Shown here: positions 55,007-62,455 of the stretch, piece after piece
Layout: every line of letters starts with the position of its first letter
Position numbering within the stretch: position 1 is the stretch's first letter
Source of the DNA: Clostridia bacterium
GTDB taxonomy: Bacteria > Bacillota > Clostridia > Christensenellales > Aristaeellaceae
Reading direction: 5' to 3'
Length of the DNA stretch: 64,000 bases
Assembly: GCA_017519405.1 (NCBI GenBank)
Contig: JAFWSH010000023.1
Span: 124,001-188,000, forward strand
Notes under the pieces: generated by a model
Seen by the model: only the letters and a program-made list of their open reading frames with translations
Database searches by the model: none
What the model was told of the DNA's origin: nothing
Translations under genes and position numbers: made by a program

Positions 55007-56413
55007 ATGAAGCGGAACATTCTTGCCCTGCTGCTGGCCCTGTGCCTGCTGCTGACGGCCTTCCCGGCCGCGGCGGAGGAGGCGCAGATCGGCTATGTGA
55101 ACACAGAGACCAAGGTCTACATGGACGCCTCGGACAAGGCCATGGTGGACGGCACGGTGGAGCTGGGCACCCAGGTGCGCATCGAGGAGGAAACCCTCAC
55201 CGACGGCACGGGCTGGTACCGGGTGACCTTCCTGGCCAACAACAAGACAGGCTGGGTGCTGGCGGACGACGTGGACCTGGTCATCGCCAAGAAGGCCATC
55301 ACCCCCAGCCGGCCGGAGGCCGCCACGGGGGTGACCCAGGTGACGGACGAGTTCCCCTTCCCGGTGCTCCGGGCCAGCGGCCTGGTGGACCCCGACACCC
55401 TCCCCGGCGCGGCGGATCCCGCCATGTACAGCCTGATTGAGGTGGGGGATACCAGCGACACGGTGCCCCTCATCCGGGACCGCCTCCACGAGCTGGGCTA
55501 CTCCCTCAGCGCCAAGGGCAACAAGCTCACCAAGGAGTATGCCTCCGCCATCCGGCAGTTCCAGAGCAGGAACGGCATGGAGCAGGACGGCATCTGCTCG
55601 CCGGAGTTCCAGGCCCGGCTCTTCTCCCCCAAGGCCCTCACCAAATCCAAGGGCCAGCCCCTGGTGAAGGAGGACCCCATGGTCATCACCAAGGGGAACG
55701 TGAAGGCCTCCAGCAAGGGCGGCGGCACCATCACCTTCACCATCCGGAACAAGACCGGGGAGAAGGTGGACGCCTTCGACTTTGATATGCGGCTCTACAG
55801 CACCTACGGCGAGCGCTTCCTCCTGGGCAGCCTCAGCGACAAGGTGACCATCACCGACGAGATGAAGGTCTTCAACATGTCGGAGGAGCGCAAGACCCTG
55901 AACAAGAACCAGGACATGACCCTCTCCCTGAACATGGGGGACTACTACTTCGCGGGCTGCATGGTGGCCATCACCGCCTACCACAAGGTGAGCGGGGAGA
56001 CGGTGCGGATCCCGGAGGACCAGCAGCACTGGTTCGCCTTCGGCAAGGGCGTGACGGCGGGGTATCAGGACATCCCGGTGACGCCCCTGACCCGGAAGGA
56101 GGAGCAGCTGGCGGCGGCTTGGTCCCTGGGGGTCACCAGCGTCTATGTGGACCCGGAGATCGCCAAGTTCTACGGCGCCCGGGAGGGTGAGCTGATCACG
56201 GCCATGGAGCCGGGGAGCCCGGCGGACCTGGCGGGACTGAAGGCCGGGGACGTGCTGCTGGCCATCGGGGACGTGCGCATCTTCGGCGGCACCTCCGTGG
56301 ACCGGGCCAAGGCCGCCATGGCGGAGGGGGACACCGTGACGGTGCTGTTCTTCCGCAACGGCAGCGTCTGGCAGACCCAGCTCACCCGGCCCAGCACGGC
56401 CTCCAGCATCTGA
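55007..56413 (+). CDS. Secreted SH3 / peptidoglycan-binding / PDZ protein
   Basis: A 468-residue exported protein. The signal peptide is MKRNILALLLALCLLLTAFP, ending AAA-EE. An SH3b domain (about 27-90: VNTETKVYMDASDKAMVDGT, WYRVTFLANNKTGWVLADDV) is followed by a PG_binding_1 domain (about 140-210: DTVPLIRDRLHELGYSLSAK, IRQFQSRNGMEQDGICSPEF). A middle beta domain (about 225-350) follows, and a C-terminal PDZ domain (about 385-460: ITAMEPGSPADLAGLKAGDV). Binding to cell wall is likely. The start at 55007 has AAAGGAG upstream. PDZ is usually fused to a protease such as HtrA; here the protease-like protein is a separate upstream gene. Confidence 0.88.
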   Translation: MKRNILALLLALCLLLTAFPAAAEEAQIGYVNTETKVYMDASDKAMVDGTVELGTQVRIEEETLTDGTGWYRVTFLANNKTGWVLADDVDLVIAKKAITPSRPEAATGVTQVTDEFPFPVLRASGLVDPDTLPGAADPAMYSLIEVGDTSDTVPLIRDRLHELGYSLSAKGNKLTKEYASAIRQFQSRNGMEQDGICSPEFQARLFSPKALTKSKGQPLVKEDPMVITKGNVKASSKGGGTITFTIRNKTGEKVDAFDFDMRLYSTYGERFLLGSLSDKVTITDEMKVFNMSEERKTLNKNQDMTLSLNMGDYYFAGCMVAITAYHKVSGETVRIPEDQQHWFAFGKGVTAGYQDIPVTPLTRKEEQLAAAWSLGVTSVYVDPEIAKFYGAREGELITAMEPGSPADLAGLKAGDVLLAIGDVRIFGGTSVDRAKAAMAEGDTVTVLFFRNGSVWQTQLTRPSTASSI

Positions 56414-56432
56414 CAGCATCGGATAAACAACG

Positions 56433-56464
56433 AAGCCGCCTCCCGGCGCGGGGGGGCGGCTTTT
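56433..56464 (+). terminator. Terminator after the PDZ protein gene
   Basis: AAGCCGCCTCCC and GGGGGGCGGCTT arms (one G-T pair) with a 6-base loop, then TT. Confidence 0.85.
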
Positions 56465-56500
56465 CCCGTGGAGAGATGCACAGAAAAAGGGAGGGCCGGC

Positions 56501-57391
56501 TCAGCCCTCCCCCGGAAAGCTCTCAGGTTGATTGAACACCGGCACGAAGTCCACCGTGGCGCTGGTGGGCCCCTGGAGGAAGCCCGGCAGCCCCAGGGCC
56601 TCCATGTGCGCCCGGACCCGGCGGTACTCCCGGGGGGTGATGCGCCGGTCCAGGCCGGGAATGTCCACGTGGTTGCAGGGGACGTACTGCTGCATCAGGG
56701 AGACGGGAATCTCCCGGCCGAAGGTCTCCGCCACCCAGTCCAGGAGGGCGATGGCGTCCCCGGTGGCGCCGGGGAGGATCAGGTGGCGGATCAGGGTGCC
56801 CCGGGTCATGACGCCGTCCTCATCGTACCGGGGCGCGCCGGTCTGGCGCACCATCTCCCGGATGGCGGCGGAGGCCACGGGGAAGTAGTCGGCGGCCCCG
56901 GCGCACAGCTGGGCGATCCGCGGGGTGTAGTGCTTCAGGTCGGGGAGGTAGACATCCACCACTCCCTCCAGGCGCCGGAGGGTCTCCACGGTCTCGTAGC
57001 CGGAGGTGTTCCACACCAGGGGCAGGGGCGGCCGGTAGAGCGCCAGGGTCTCCAGCACCTGCTCCGTGTAGGGCGTGGCGGTGATGAAGGAGATGCTCTG
57101 CATGCCCATGTCCACCAGGCGGCGGAGGGCGTCGGCCAGCGCCGCCGGGGTGAAGGGGCGGCCGGCGTTGCGGTGGCTGATCTCCGCGTTCTGGCAGTAG
57201 GCGCAGCGCAGGGTGCAGCCGGAGAAAAACACGGCGCCGGTGCCCCGTTGGCCGCTGACGGGGGGCTCCTCCCACAGGTGGGGGGCGATCCGGGCGATGC
57301 GCATGGTCTCCGGCAGGCGGCAGAAGCCGTGCCCCTCCTCCGCCGTCCGCAAGGCGCCGCAGCGGCGCGGGCAGAGCGTGCAGTGATCCAT
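56501..57391 (-). CDS. Radical SAM protein, PflA-like (COG1313/PflX type)
   Basis: A 296-residue radical SAM enzyme. FFSGCTLRCAYCQNAEISHR near residues 54-73 carries the CxxxCxxC cluster motif. The N-terminal CTLCPRRCG looks like an additional cysteine set typical of this PflA-like group. ITATPYTEQVLETL, LVWNTSGYETVETLR and VDVYLPDLKHY are conserved barrel strands. The start at 57391 has GGGGGGA upstream; the longer open frame to 57466 overlaps the promoter. These proteins generate a glycyl radical or modify an unknown partner. No glycyl-radical enzyme gene is nearby. Confidence 0.9.
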   Translation of the reverse strand: MDHCTLCPRRCGALRTAEEGHGFCRLPETMRIARIAPHLWEEPPVSGQRGTGAVFFSGCTLRCAYCQNAEISHRNAGRPFTPAALADALRRLVDMGMQSISFITATPYTEQVLETLALYRPPLPLVWNTSGYETVETLRRLEGVVDVYLPDLKHYTPRIAQLCAGAADYFPVASAAIREMVRQTGAPRYDEDGVMTRGTLIRHLILPGATGDAIALLDWVAETFGREIPVSLMQQYVPCNHVDIPGLDRRITPREYRRVRAHMEALGLPGFLQGPTSATVDFVPVFNQPESFPGEG

Positions 57392-57415
57392 GGCTGTCCC
57401 CCCTTTCCGCCGGGC

Positions 57416-57445
57416 ATTATAGCACAGGACCGGGCGGGAGCACAA
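57416..57445 (-). promoter_or_regulatory. Promoter of the radical SAM gene
   Basis: Minus strand TTGTGC (57440-57445), 18-base spacer, TATAAT (57416-57421). The TGTGC-TATAATGC sequence around the -10 is shared with the divergent promoter next to it. Confidence 0.65.
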
Positions 57446-57459
57446 GCACGGGGCGGGGT

Positions 57460-57488
57460 TTGTCATTTGCCCTCCCTTGTGCTATAAT
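57460..57488 (+). promoter_or_regulatory. Promoter of the polysaccharide deacetylase gene
   Basis: TTGTCA (57460-57465), 17-base spacer, TATAAT (57483-57488). Confidence 0.7.
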
Positions 57489-57520
57489 GCGCCCATGGAA
57501 TCCGGATCCCGGAGAGGAAG

Positions 57521-58501
57521 GTGAAGTGTGTGCGCCGTTTTCTGACCCTGTGCCTCTGCCTTTTGCTCTGCCTGGCCCCCAGCCTGACGGCCCGGGGGGA
57601 GGACACCGTCTGCTGGCGGGTGCCCGGGGTGGTGACCGCCCGGGCGGGGGCTGTGACGGCCGTCTCCTTCCGGAAGATCAGCAGCGCCCCGGCGGGGGAG
57701 ATGCAGGTGCTGGATGAGGAGGGGAATGTGCTGACCTCCGTCCATCTGGCCCGGGGCGCGAAGGACGGGCGGATCCTGCTGCGGCCGGAGATGGGCCTCA
57801 AAAACGGGCAGATCCTGCGCTTCTGCTTCCTGCACGACGGCGTGTCCGAGCTCCAGAGCGAGACCATGCTGGCCATTGACGACGGCCGGGAGGGCATTGT
57901 CCGGGTGGACACGGCGGAGAAGAAGATCGCCATCACCTTCGACAGCGCCAACGGCGTGGGCCGGGTGCCGGACCTGCTGGACCTGCTGGACCGCTACGAC
58001 GCCAAGTGTACCTTCTTCCTCCAGGGGGCCTTCCTGCTGAACCACCCGGACCAGGCCATCATGATCAGTCAGCGGGGCCACGAGCTGGCCAACCACTCCA
58101 TGAACCACGCGGACATGCGGGTGGTGGATGACGGAAAGATCCTCCGGGAGATTCAGGACTGCAGCGCCATCATCCGGGAGGTCACCGGGCAGACGGTGCG
58201 CTACTACCGGCCCCCGGGGGGCTATTACACCTGGCGGGACCACGCCATCGGCCAGGCCCTGGGCCACGAGATGATTCTCTGGACCTTTGACAGCCTGGAC
58301 GGCTTCCCCCAGACCGGCCGCTATGCCATGCAGAACCGCATGATGCAGGAGTCCCGCCCCGGCGCCATCATCCTGATGCACATCTACGGCCAGTACACCC
58401 TGCAGGTGCTGGAGACCTACCTGCCGGCCATGCGGGAGCAGGGCTACAGCTTCGTGACGGTGGGGGAGCTGATGACCTGCGGACCCGCGGTGGAAAAATG
58501 A
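57521..58501 (+). CDS. Exported polysaccharide deacetylase (NodB domain), CE4-like
   Basis: A 326-residue exported protein. After the signal peptide (RRFLTLCLCLLLCLAPSLTA) an N-terminal beta domain occupies about 30-120, with the CE4 NodB domain from about 128. Motif 1 reads KKIAITFDSANGV instead of TFDDGP. Motif 2 is GHELANHSMNHADM (HxxxH zinc ligands present), motif 3 RYYRPPGGYY, and motif 5 AIILMHIYGQY. The first aspartate (metal/catalytic) is there, the second is a serine, so activity may be altered. Substrates for the family are peptidoglycan or chitin/xylan N- or O-acetyl groups. A GTG at 57521 or 57530 is the start; both have a purine-rich ribosome site. Confidence 0.88.
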   Translation: MKCVRRFLTLCLCLLLCLAPSLTARGEDTVCWRVPGVVTARAGAVTAVSFRKISSAPAGEMQVLDEEGNVLTSVHLARGAKDGRILLRPEMGLKNGQILRFCFLHDGVSELQSETMLAIDDGREGIVRVDTAEKKIAITFDSANGVGRVPDLLDLLDRYDAKCTFFLQGAFLLNHPDQAIMISQRGHELANHSMNHADMRVVDDGKILREIQDCSAIIREVTGQTVRYYRPPGGYYTWRDHAIGQALGHEMILWTFDSLDGFPQTGRYAMQNRMMQESRPGAIILMHIYGQYTLQVLETYLPAMREQGYSFVTVGELMTCGPAVEK

Positions 58502-58512
58502 TCCCCGGGGAC

Positions 58513-58541
58513 TTGCAAACATATGTTCGCTATGCTATACT
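58513..58541 (+). promoter_or_regulatory. recA promoter with LexA box
   Basis: TTGCAA (58513-58518), 17-base spacer, TATACT (58536-58541). CAAACATATGTTCG (58516-58529) lies over the -35/spacer and matches the Gram-positive SOS box CGAACATATGTTCG at all but one position. LexA binding here would block the promoter. Confidence 0.88.
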
Positions 58542-58573
58542 GAAATCGCAATCCAACAACGGAAGAGGACGTG

Positions 58574-59725
58574 ATGCAATTGGCTCCCAAGAAGGAGAAA
58601 CCGGCTGCGGCGCAGCCCAAGGAAAACCCCATGGACGAGCGGCTGAAGGCCCTGGAGCACGCGCTGGCGGACTTGGATAAGCAGTTCGGCAAGGGCACCG
58701 TGATGCGCCTGGGGGAGAACGCGGCCAAGCAGGGGATCCCGGTGATCTCCACCGGCTGCCTGACCCTGGACGCGGCCCTGGGGGTGGGCGGCCTGCCCCG
58801 GGGCAGGATCGTGGAGATCTTCGGACCGGAGAGCTCCGGCAAGACCACCGTGGCCCTGCACGTGGTGGCCCAGGCCCAGAAGGCGGGCGGCATCGCGGCC
58901 TTTGTGGACGCGGAGCACGCCCTGGATCCCCTCTATGCCCAGAAGCTGGGCGTGAACATTGACGAGCTGTATGTGAGCCAGCCGGACAACGGGGAGCAGG
59001 CCCTGGAGATCACCGAGGCCCTGGTGCGCTCCGGCGCCCTGGACGTGGTGGTCATCGACTCCGTGGCGGCCCTGGTGCCCAAGGCGGAGATCGAGGGGGA
59101 GATGGGGGACGCCTTTGTGGGCCTCCAGGCCCGGCTCATGTCCCAGGCCCTGCGCAAGCTCACCGGCATCCTGAACAAGACCGGCTGCGTGGCCATCTTC
59201 ATCAACCAGCTGCGGGAAAAGGTGGGCGTGATGTACGGCAGCCCCGAGACCACCCCCGGCGGCCGGGCGCTGAAGTTCTACGCCTCCGTGCGCCTGGACG
59301 TGCGCCGGGGCGAGCAGCTGAAGAACGGCAGTGAGGTGGTGGGCAACCACACCAAGGTGAAGGTGGTGAAGAACAAGGTGGCCCCGCCCTTCCGGGTGGC
59401 GGAGTTCGACATCGTCTACGGCGAGGGCATCAGCCGGGAGGGCACCCTGCTGGACATGGCGGTGGAGCGGGACATCATCCGCAAGAGCGGCGCCTGGTTC
59501 TCCTACGGGGAGCAGCGCATCGGACAGGGCCGGGAGAACACCCGCCTGTACCTGCGGGACCACCCCGAGGTCACCGACGCCATCGAGGCCATCCTGCGCA
59601 AGGAGCTCTTTGCCGACGGCGCGGCCCCCGAGGCGGTGCCGGTGGAGGCCCCCACGGAGGAGGAACTCCGGGAGGACACCGAGGAGGACCTGCTGGACCT
59701 GCTGGAGGGCACCCCGGAGGCGTAA
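58574..59725 (+). CDS. recA: RecA recombinase
   Basis: The strand-exchange and SOS co-protease protein, 383 residues. Walker A is [19 protein letters not shown] near residues 81-99, Walker [18 protein letters not shown], and [19 protein letters not shown] with [17 protein letters not shown] gives loop 2 and the following core. The N-terminus carries about 20 extra residues ([20 protein letters not shown]), rich in Lys/Pro/Ala. The C-terminus is acidic ([19 protein letters not shown]), as usual. ATG 58574 is preferred over GTG 58571 for spacing from GAAGAGGA. Damage induction through LexA is expected. Confidence 0.98.
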   Translation: MQLAPKKEKPAAAQPKENPMDERLKALEHALADLDKQFGKGTVMRLGENAAKQGIPVISTGCLTLDAALGVGGLPRGRIVEIFGPESSGKTTVALHVVAQAQKAGGIAAFVDAEHALDPLYAQKLGVNIDELYVSQPDNGEQALEITEALVRSGALDVVVIDSVAALVPKAEIEGEMGDAFVGLQARLMSQALRKLTGILNKTGCVAIFINQLREKVGVMYGSPETTPGGRALKFYASVRLDVRRGEQLKNGSEVVGNHTKVKVVKNKVAPPFRVAEFDIVYGEGISREGTLLDMAVERDIIRKSGAWFSYGEQRIGQGRENTRLYLRDHPEVTDAIEAILRKELFADGAAPEAVPVEAPTEEELREDTEEDLLDLLEGTPEA

Positions 59726-59736
59726 GCTGCCTTTCA

Positions 59737-59766
59737 TCCCGGCCGGCGGATACCCGGCCGGGTTTT
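59737..59766 (+). terminator. recA terminator
   Basis: CCCGGCCGG and CCGGCCGGG arms with a 7-base loop, followed by five T. Confidence 0.9.
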
Positions 59767-59796
59767 TCCACGCTTTGACGACGGAGGCGAACATCC

Positions 59797-60834
59797 ATGG
59801 CCAACCAGAAGAAAAAGAGCCCGGCCCGCACCCTGGTGAAGGTGCTGGTCATCCTCCTGTGCGTTGTCTTCCTGATCCTCAACGCCGGCCGATTCTATTT
59901 CCGCCTGCCGGTGCTGGGCTACTACGGCGCCTCGGAGAAGGCCTTCCGGATCCCCGGCCTGTGGGAGGGCTTTGTGCCCCAGGGTCTGTCCTTTGACCGG
60001 GAGAGCGACAGCTTCCTGATCACCGGCTACCGCAAGGACAAGACGGCCTCCCCCGTGTATGTGGTGGGCCGCGGGGACGGGAAGCAGACGGGCATGGCGC
60101 TGCTGACGGCGCCGGACGGCACGGCCTATAACGGCCATGCCGGCGGCCTGAGCGTGGCCGGGGACTATGTCTATGTGGCCGGGGGCGGGGACGGGCTGTA
60201 TGTCTACAGCCGTGCCGACGTGCTCTCGGCGCCGGCGGGGGGCGCCCCGGTGCCCTGCCTGGGGGTGATCCCCACCCGGCTGGGGGAATTGGACATCCAG
60301 GTGTCCTTCACCACCCTCCACGACGGCGTGCTGACGGTGGGGGAGTTCTACCGGGATCCCCAGTATCCCACCCCGGAGAGCCACAAGTTCACCACCGCCG
60401 GGGGAGAGCGCCTGCAGGCCCTGGCGGTGGGCTACCGCCTGGACCCGGAGGCGCCCCTGGGGCTGGATCCCGCCCCCGTCAGCGCCTGGGCCCTGCCGGA
60501 CCTGGCCCAGGGCATGTGCTTCGGGGAGGACGGCACCATCCTGGTCTCCACCTCCTGGGGGGCGGCCTTCTCCGCCATCCGGCGGTATGACCCCGCCCGG
60601 GCGGCGGTGCTGACGGAGCTGCCCCTGGGGGAGGGCGGGGAGACCATCCCCCTGTACGCCCTGGACAGCACGGCGAACATCGGGGACTGGAAGCTGCCCC
60701 CCATGGCCGAGGAGATCGAGCTGGTGGAGGGGAAGCTCTACACCATGTGCGAGTCCGCCTCCACCCTCTACTGGTTCGGCAAGCTCACCGGCGCCCAGTG
60801 GTGCTACGCCACGGCGACGGAGAAGATGAAGTAA
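59797..60834 (+). CDS. Membrane-anchored extracellular protein, propeller-like, function unknown
   Basis: A 345-residue protein. A basic N-terminus and one helix (LVKVLVILLCVVFLILNAGR) anchor it, with the rest outside. The body has repeating beta motifs: FVPQGLSFDRESDSFLITGY, GHAGGLSVAGDYVYVAGGGD, LAQGMCFGEDGTILVSTSWG and IELVEGKLYTMCESASTLYW. Each has the shape of a propeller blade outer strand, similar to arylesterase/SMP30- or YVTN-like proteins, but I cannot name a family. It starts 36 bases after the recA terminator and may have its own promoter that I could not place with confidence. Confidence 0.7.
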   Translation: MANQKKKSPARTLVKVLVILLCVVFLILNAGRFYFRLPVLGYYGASEKAFRIPGLWEGFVPQGLSFDRESDSFLITGYRKDKTASPVYVVGRGDGKQTGMALLTAPDGTAYNGHAGGLSVAGDYVYVAGGGDGLYVYSRADVLSAPAGGAPVPCLGVIPTRLGELDIQVSFTTLHDGVLTVGEFYRDPQYPTPESHKFTTAGGERLQALAVGYRLDPEAPLGLDPAPVSAWALPDLAQGMCFGEDGTILVSTSWGAAFSAIRRYDPARAAVLTELPLGEGGETIPLYALDSTANIGDWKLPPMAEEIELVEGKLYTMCESASTLYWFGKLTGAQWCYATATEKMK

Positions 60835-61182
60835 GGCATGGTGTCTATGGAGAATCGCTCTGCCTCGGTTGTCAGCAGGATACCCGCATAATACTTATTG
60901 TCTCATGGCCAACTGACATAGAATCTGCGGATTGGATATGGTCTGGGACGCAAGGAGCCGCCGGCATGAACACACAATGCCGGCGGCTCTTTTCCATTTC
61001 TGGATCGGCGATAATAGTGGCTGTTTTCTAATAAACAGACTGGGGAAAACGCCGATGCGATCAATGCAACTGTTCCGGAAGTCACTGTGGCGGACGGGCC
61101 GGATGCTGAGCCCATTTGAAGCTGAAACACTTGTTATAAATACTACAGAAACGATATAGCGTGGTTATCTGCAGATCAATTG
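60835..61182. other. Gene-poor junction before the AT-rich zinc-ribbon gene
   Basis: No convincing gene. It holds the terminator of the upstream gene and then becomes AT-richer. Short open frames here (60-95 codons) lack ribosome sites and protein-like composition. Confidence 0.55.
60955..60993 (+). terminator. Terminator after the propeller-like gene
   Basis: GAGCCGCCGGCAT (60955-60967) and ATGCCGGCGGCTC (60977-60989) form a 13-bp perfect stem, then TTTTCC. It lies 120 bases beyond the stop, unusually far. Confidence 0.85.
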
Positions 61183-62373
61183 TTACTCGTTTATTGTCCA
61201 AGTAAAACTGAATATCTCGAGCTCCTCAACTTTGTAGGTTATGGTATGTTCACCAACAAGCATATGGAGGACTGCGTTATTCTCGGACAAAACGAATTTC
61301 GTGGTTTGTCCTGTCTGTATCGAGCACTCTTTCCAGGGCTTTGTATACACACCATCAATATAGCAACTAACACTAAATAGAGGGGTATCCGAACCAAGGT
61401 TCTTTATTGTCAGCACAGGGCAAAAGTACTCATTACCGCTGAGCTGCTCAAGCGACCCAGTCAACCCTGAATCCATTATCAGTTTTGACTCATCCAATAT
61501 GCATAAGGTTGCGGAGCATGTCAGTGAAGACAACCACTTCTCATCAGCAGTCCCCCTTTTGTCTGGTGCTTTGACACGTTCGCCGCAGTAAGGGCAATAA
61601 GTACTATCTTTGGGGATAGCTTTGCCGCACTTTCTACAGTATGACGCCGAGTGAATTGCTGACTGTGCAAGATCATCTTGTTTGTCTTTGCCTGTTGTGG
61701 GTTTAGGAGGTGTAGGCTGTGAAACCTTTTGTGGTTTCTTTTCCTGTGACGCGCCATCCCTAATTGGTTGCGATTCCGTTCTTCTTGGAATTCGTCGAAG
61801 AGGTTTCCCATTGACAACGAGAATTGGAAACGACTCTTCTGGTAGCAGATCAAGCTTTTTTTGCATCGATTTTCCGATCAAATCATCAATGCGGTAGCCA
61901 AAAAACAACACAATTATCGCAATAACAAGCAGCGGACTCATAATCATGACAGGAAGAAAACCTTCTTTTGAACTCCCGATAGTCATCAGAGAGACAACAA
62001 AGAGAAGGCAGATCCATGGAAAAAGAAATGTGAAAATGTTCTGCATAGCACGATTAATGCCGCCCAGGGAAAAGGACCAAGGTTCCTTATTCCCACACTT
62101 TTCACATACCCCTTTTATGGACATATTTCTATATGAATAGTCCGAGGCATATCCACGAGACAGTGCCAGTAAATCCATGTCGAAAATATGCCTGGTCATG
62201 ACGTCATCAGCAGATGTACTTGATTGTGCACTTTGTTTAGCTCTACCAAGGATATATCTGCTACTAACCTTTTTGATCTCTGATGTACACTGGTTTGTTG
62301 CACCACACCCCGAGCACTTCCACGTGTATGTTACGGGAAGCTTCGTTGTTGTTGTCCTGATTGTATAAGCCAA
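61183..62373 (-). CDS. Double zinc-ribbon membrane protein, AT-rich, probably acquired
   Basis: A 396-residue protein of unknown function. The first Cys4 set is split, TWKCSGCGATNQC near residues 18-29 and GVCEKCGNKEP near 88-98. Two membrane helices follow (IFTFLFPWICLLFVVSLMTI, LPVMIMSPLLVIAIIVLFFG, about 113-160). After a Pro/Lys/Thr linker comes a second ribbon, SYCRKCGKAIPKDSTYCPYC near 245-264, and a C-terminal beta domain (LTIKNLGSDTPLFSVSCYID). It starts with TTG, as the codon before is a stop and AAAGGAG lies 7 bases upstream. Codon and base use is far more AT-rich than in its neighbours, suggesting transfer. Confidence 0.75.
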   Translation of the reverse strand: MAYTIRTTTTKLPVTYTWKCSGCGATNQCTSEIKKVSSRYILGRAKQSAQSSTSADDVMTRHIFDMDLLALSRGYASDYSYRNMSIKGVCEKCGNKEPWSFSLGGINRAMQNIFTFLFPWICLLFVVSLMTIGSSKEGFLPVMIMSPLLVIAIIVLFFGYRIDDLIGKSMQKKLDLLPEESFPILVVNGKPLRRIPRRTESQPIRDGASQEKKPQKVSQPTPPKPTTGKDKQDDLAQSAIHSASYCRKCGKAIPKDSTYCPYCGERVKAPDKRGTADEKWLSSLTCSATLCILDESKLIMDSGLTGSLEQLSGNEYFCPVLTIKNLGSDTPLFSVSCYIDGVYTKPWKECSIQTGQTTKFVLSENNAVLHMLVGEHTITYKVEELEIFSFTWTINE

Positions 62374-62455
62374 TCATATCACTCCTTTGCGGGAGGTCGA
62401 GTTGATCATCAGGTCAAGGAGGCTAATACTATACGATTTGTTTACGGAGGCAAAC
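62374..62455. other. Short intergenic junction back to GC-rich sequence
   Basis: Eighty-two bases between two minus-strand genes. Nothing clear apart from a short GTTTAC/GTAAAC-like imperfect inverted element near 62440. Confidence 0.4.

Noticed and set aside
60835..61182. Short open frames of 60-95 codons
   Set aside because: No ribosome site, no hydrophobic or motif pattern; they overlap the terminator at 60955-60993.
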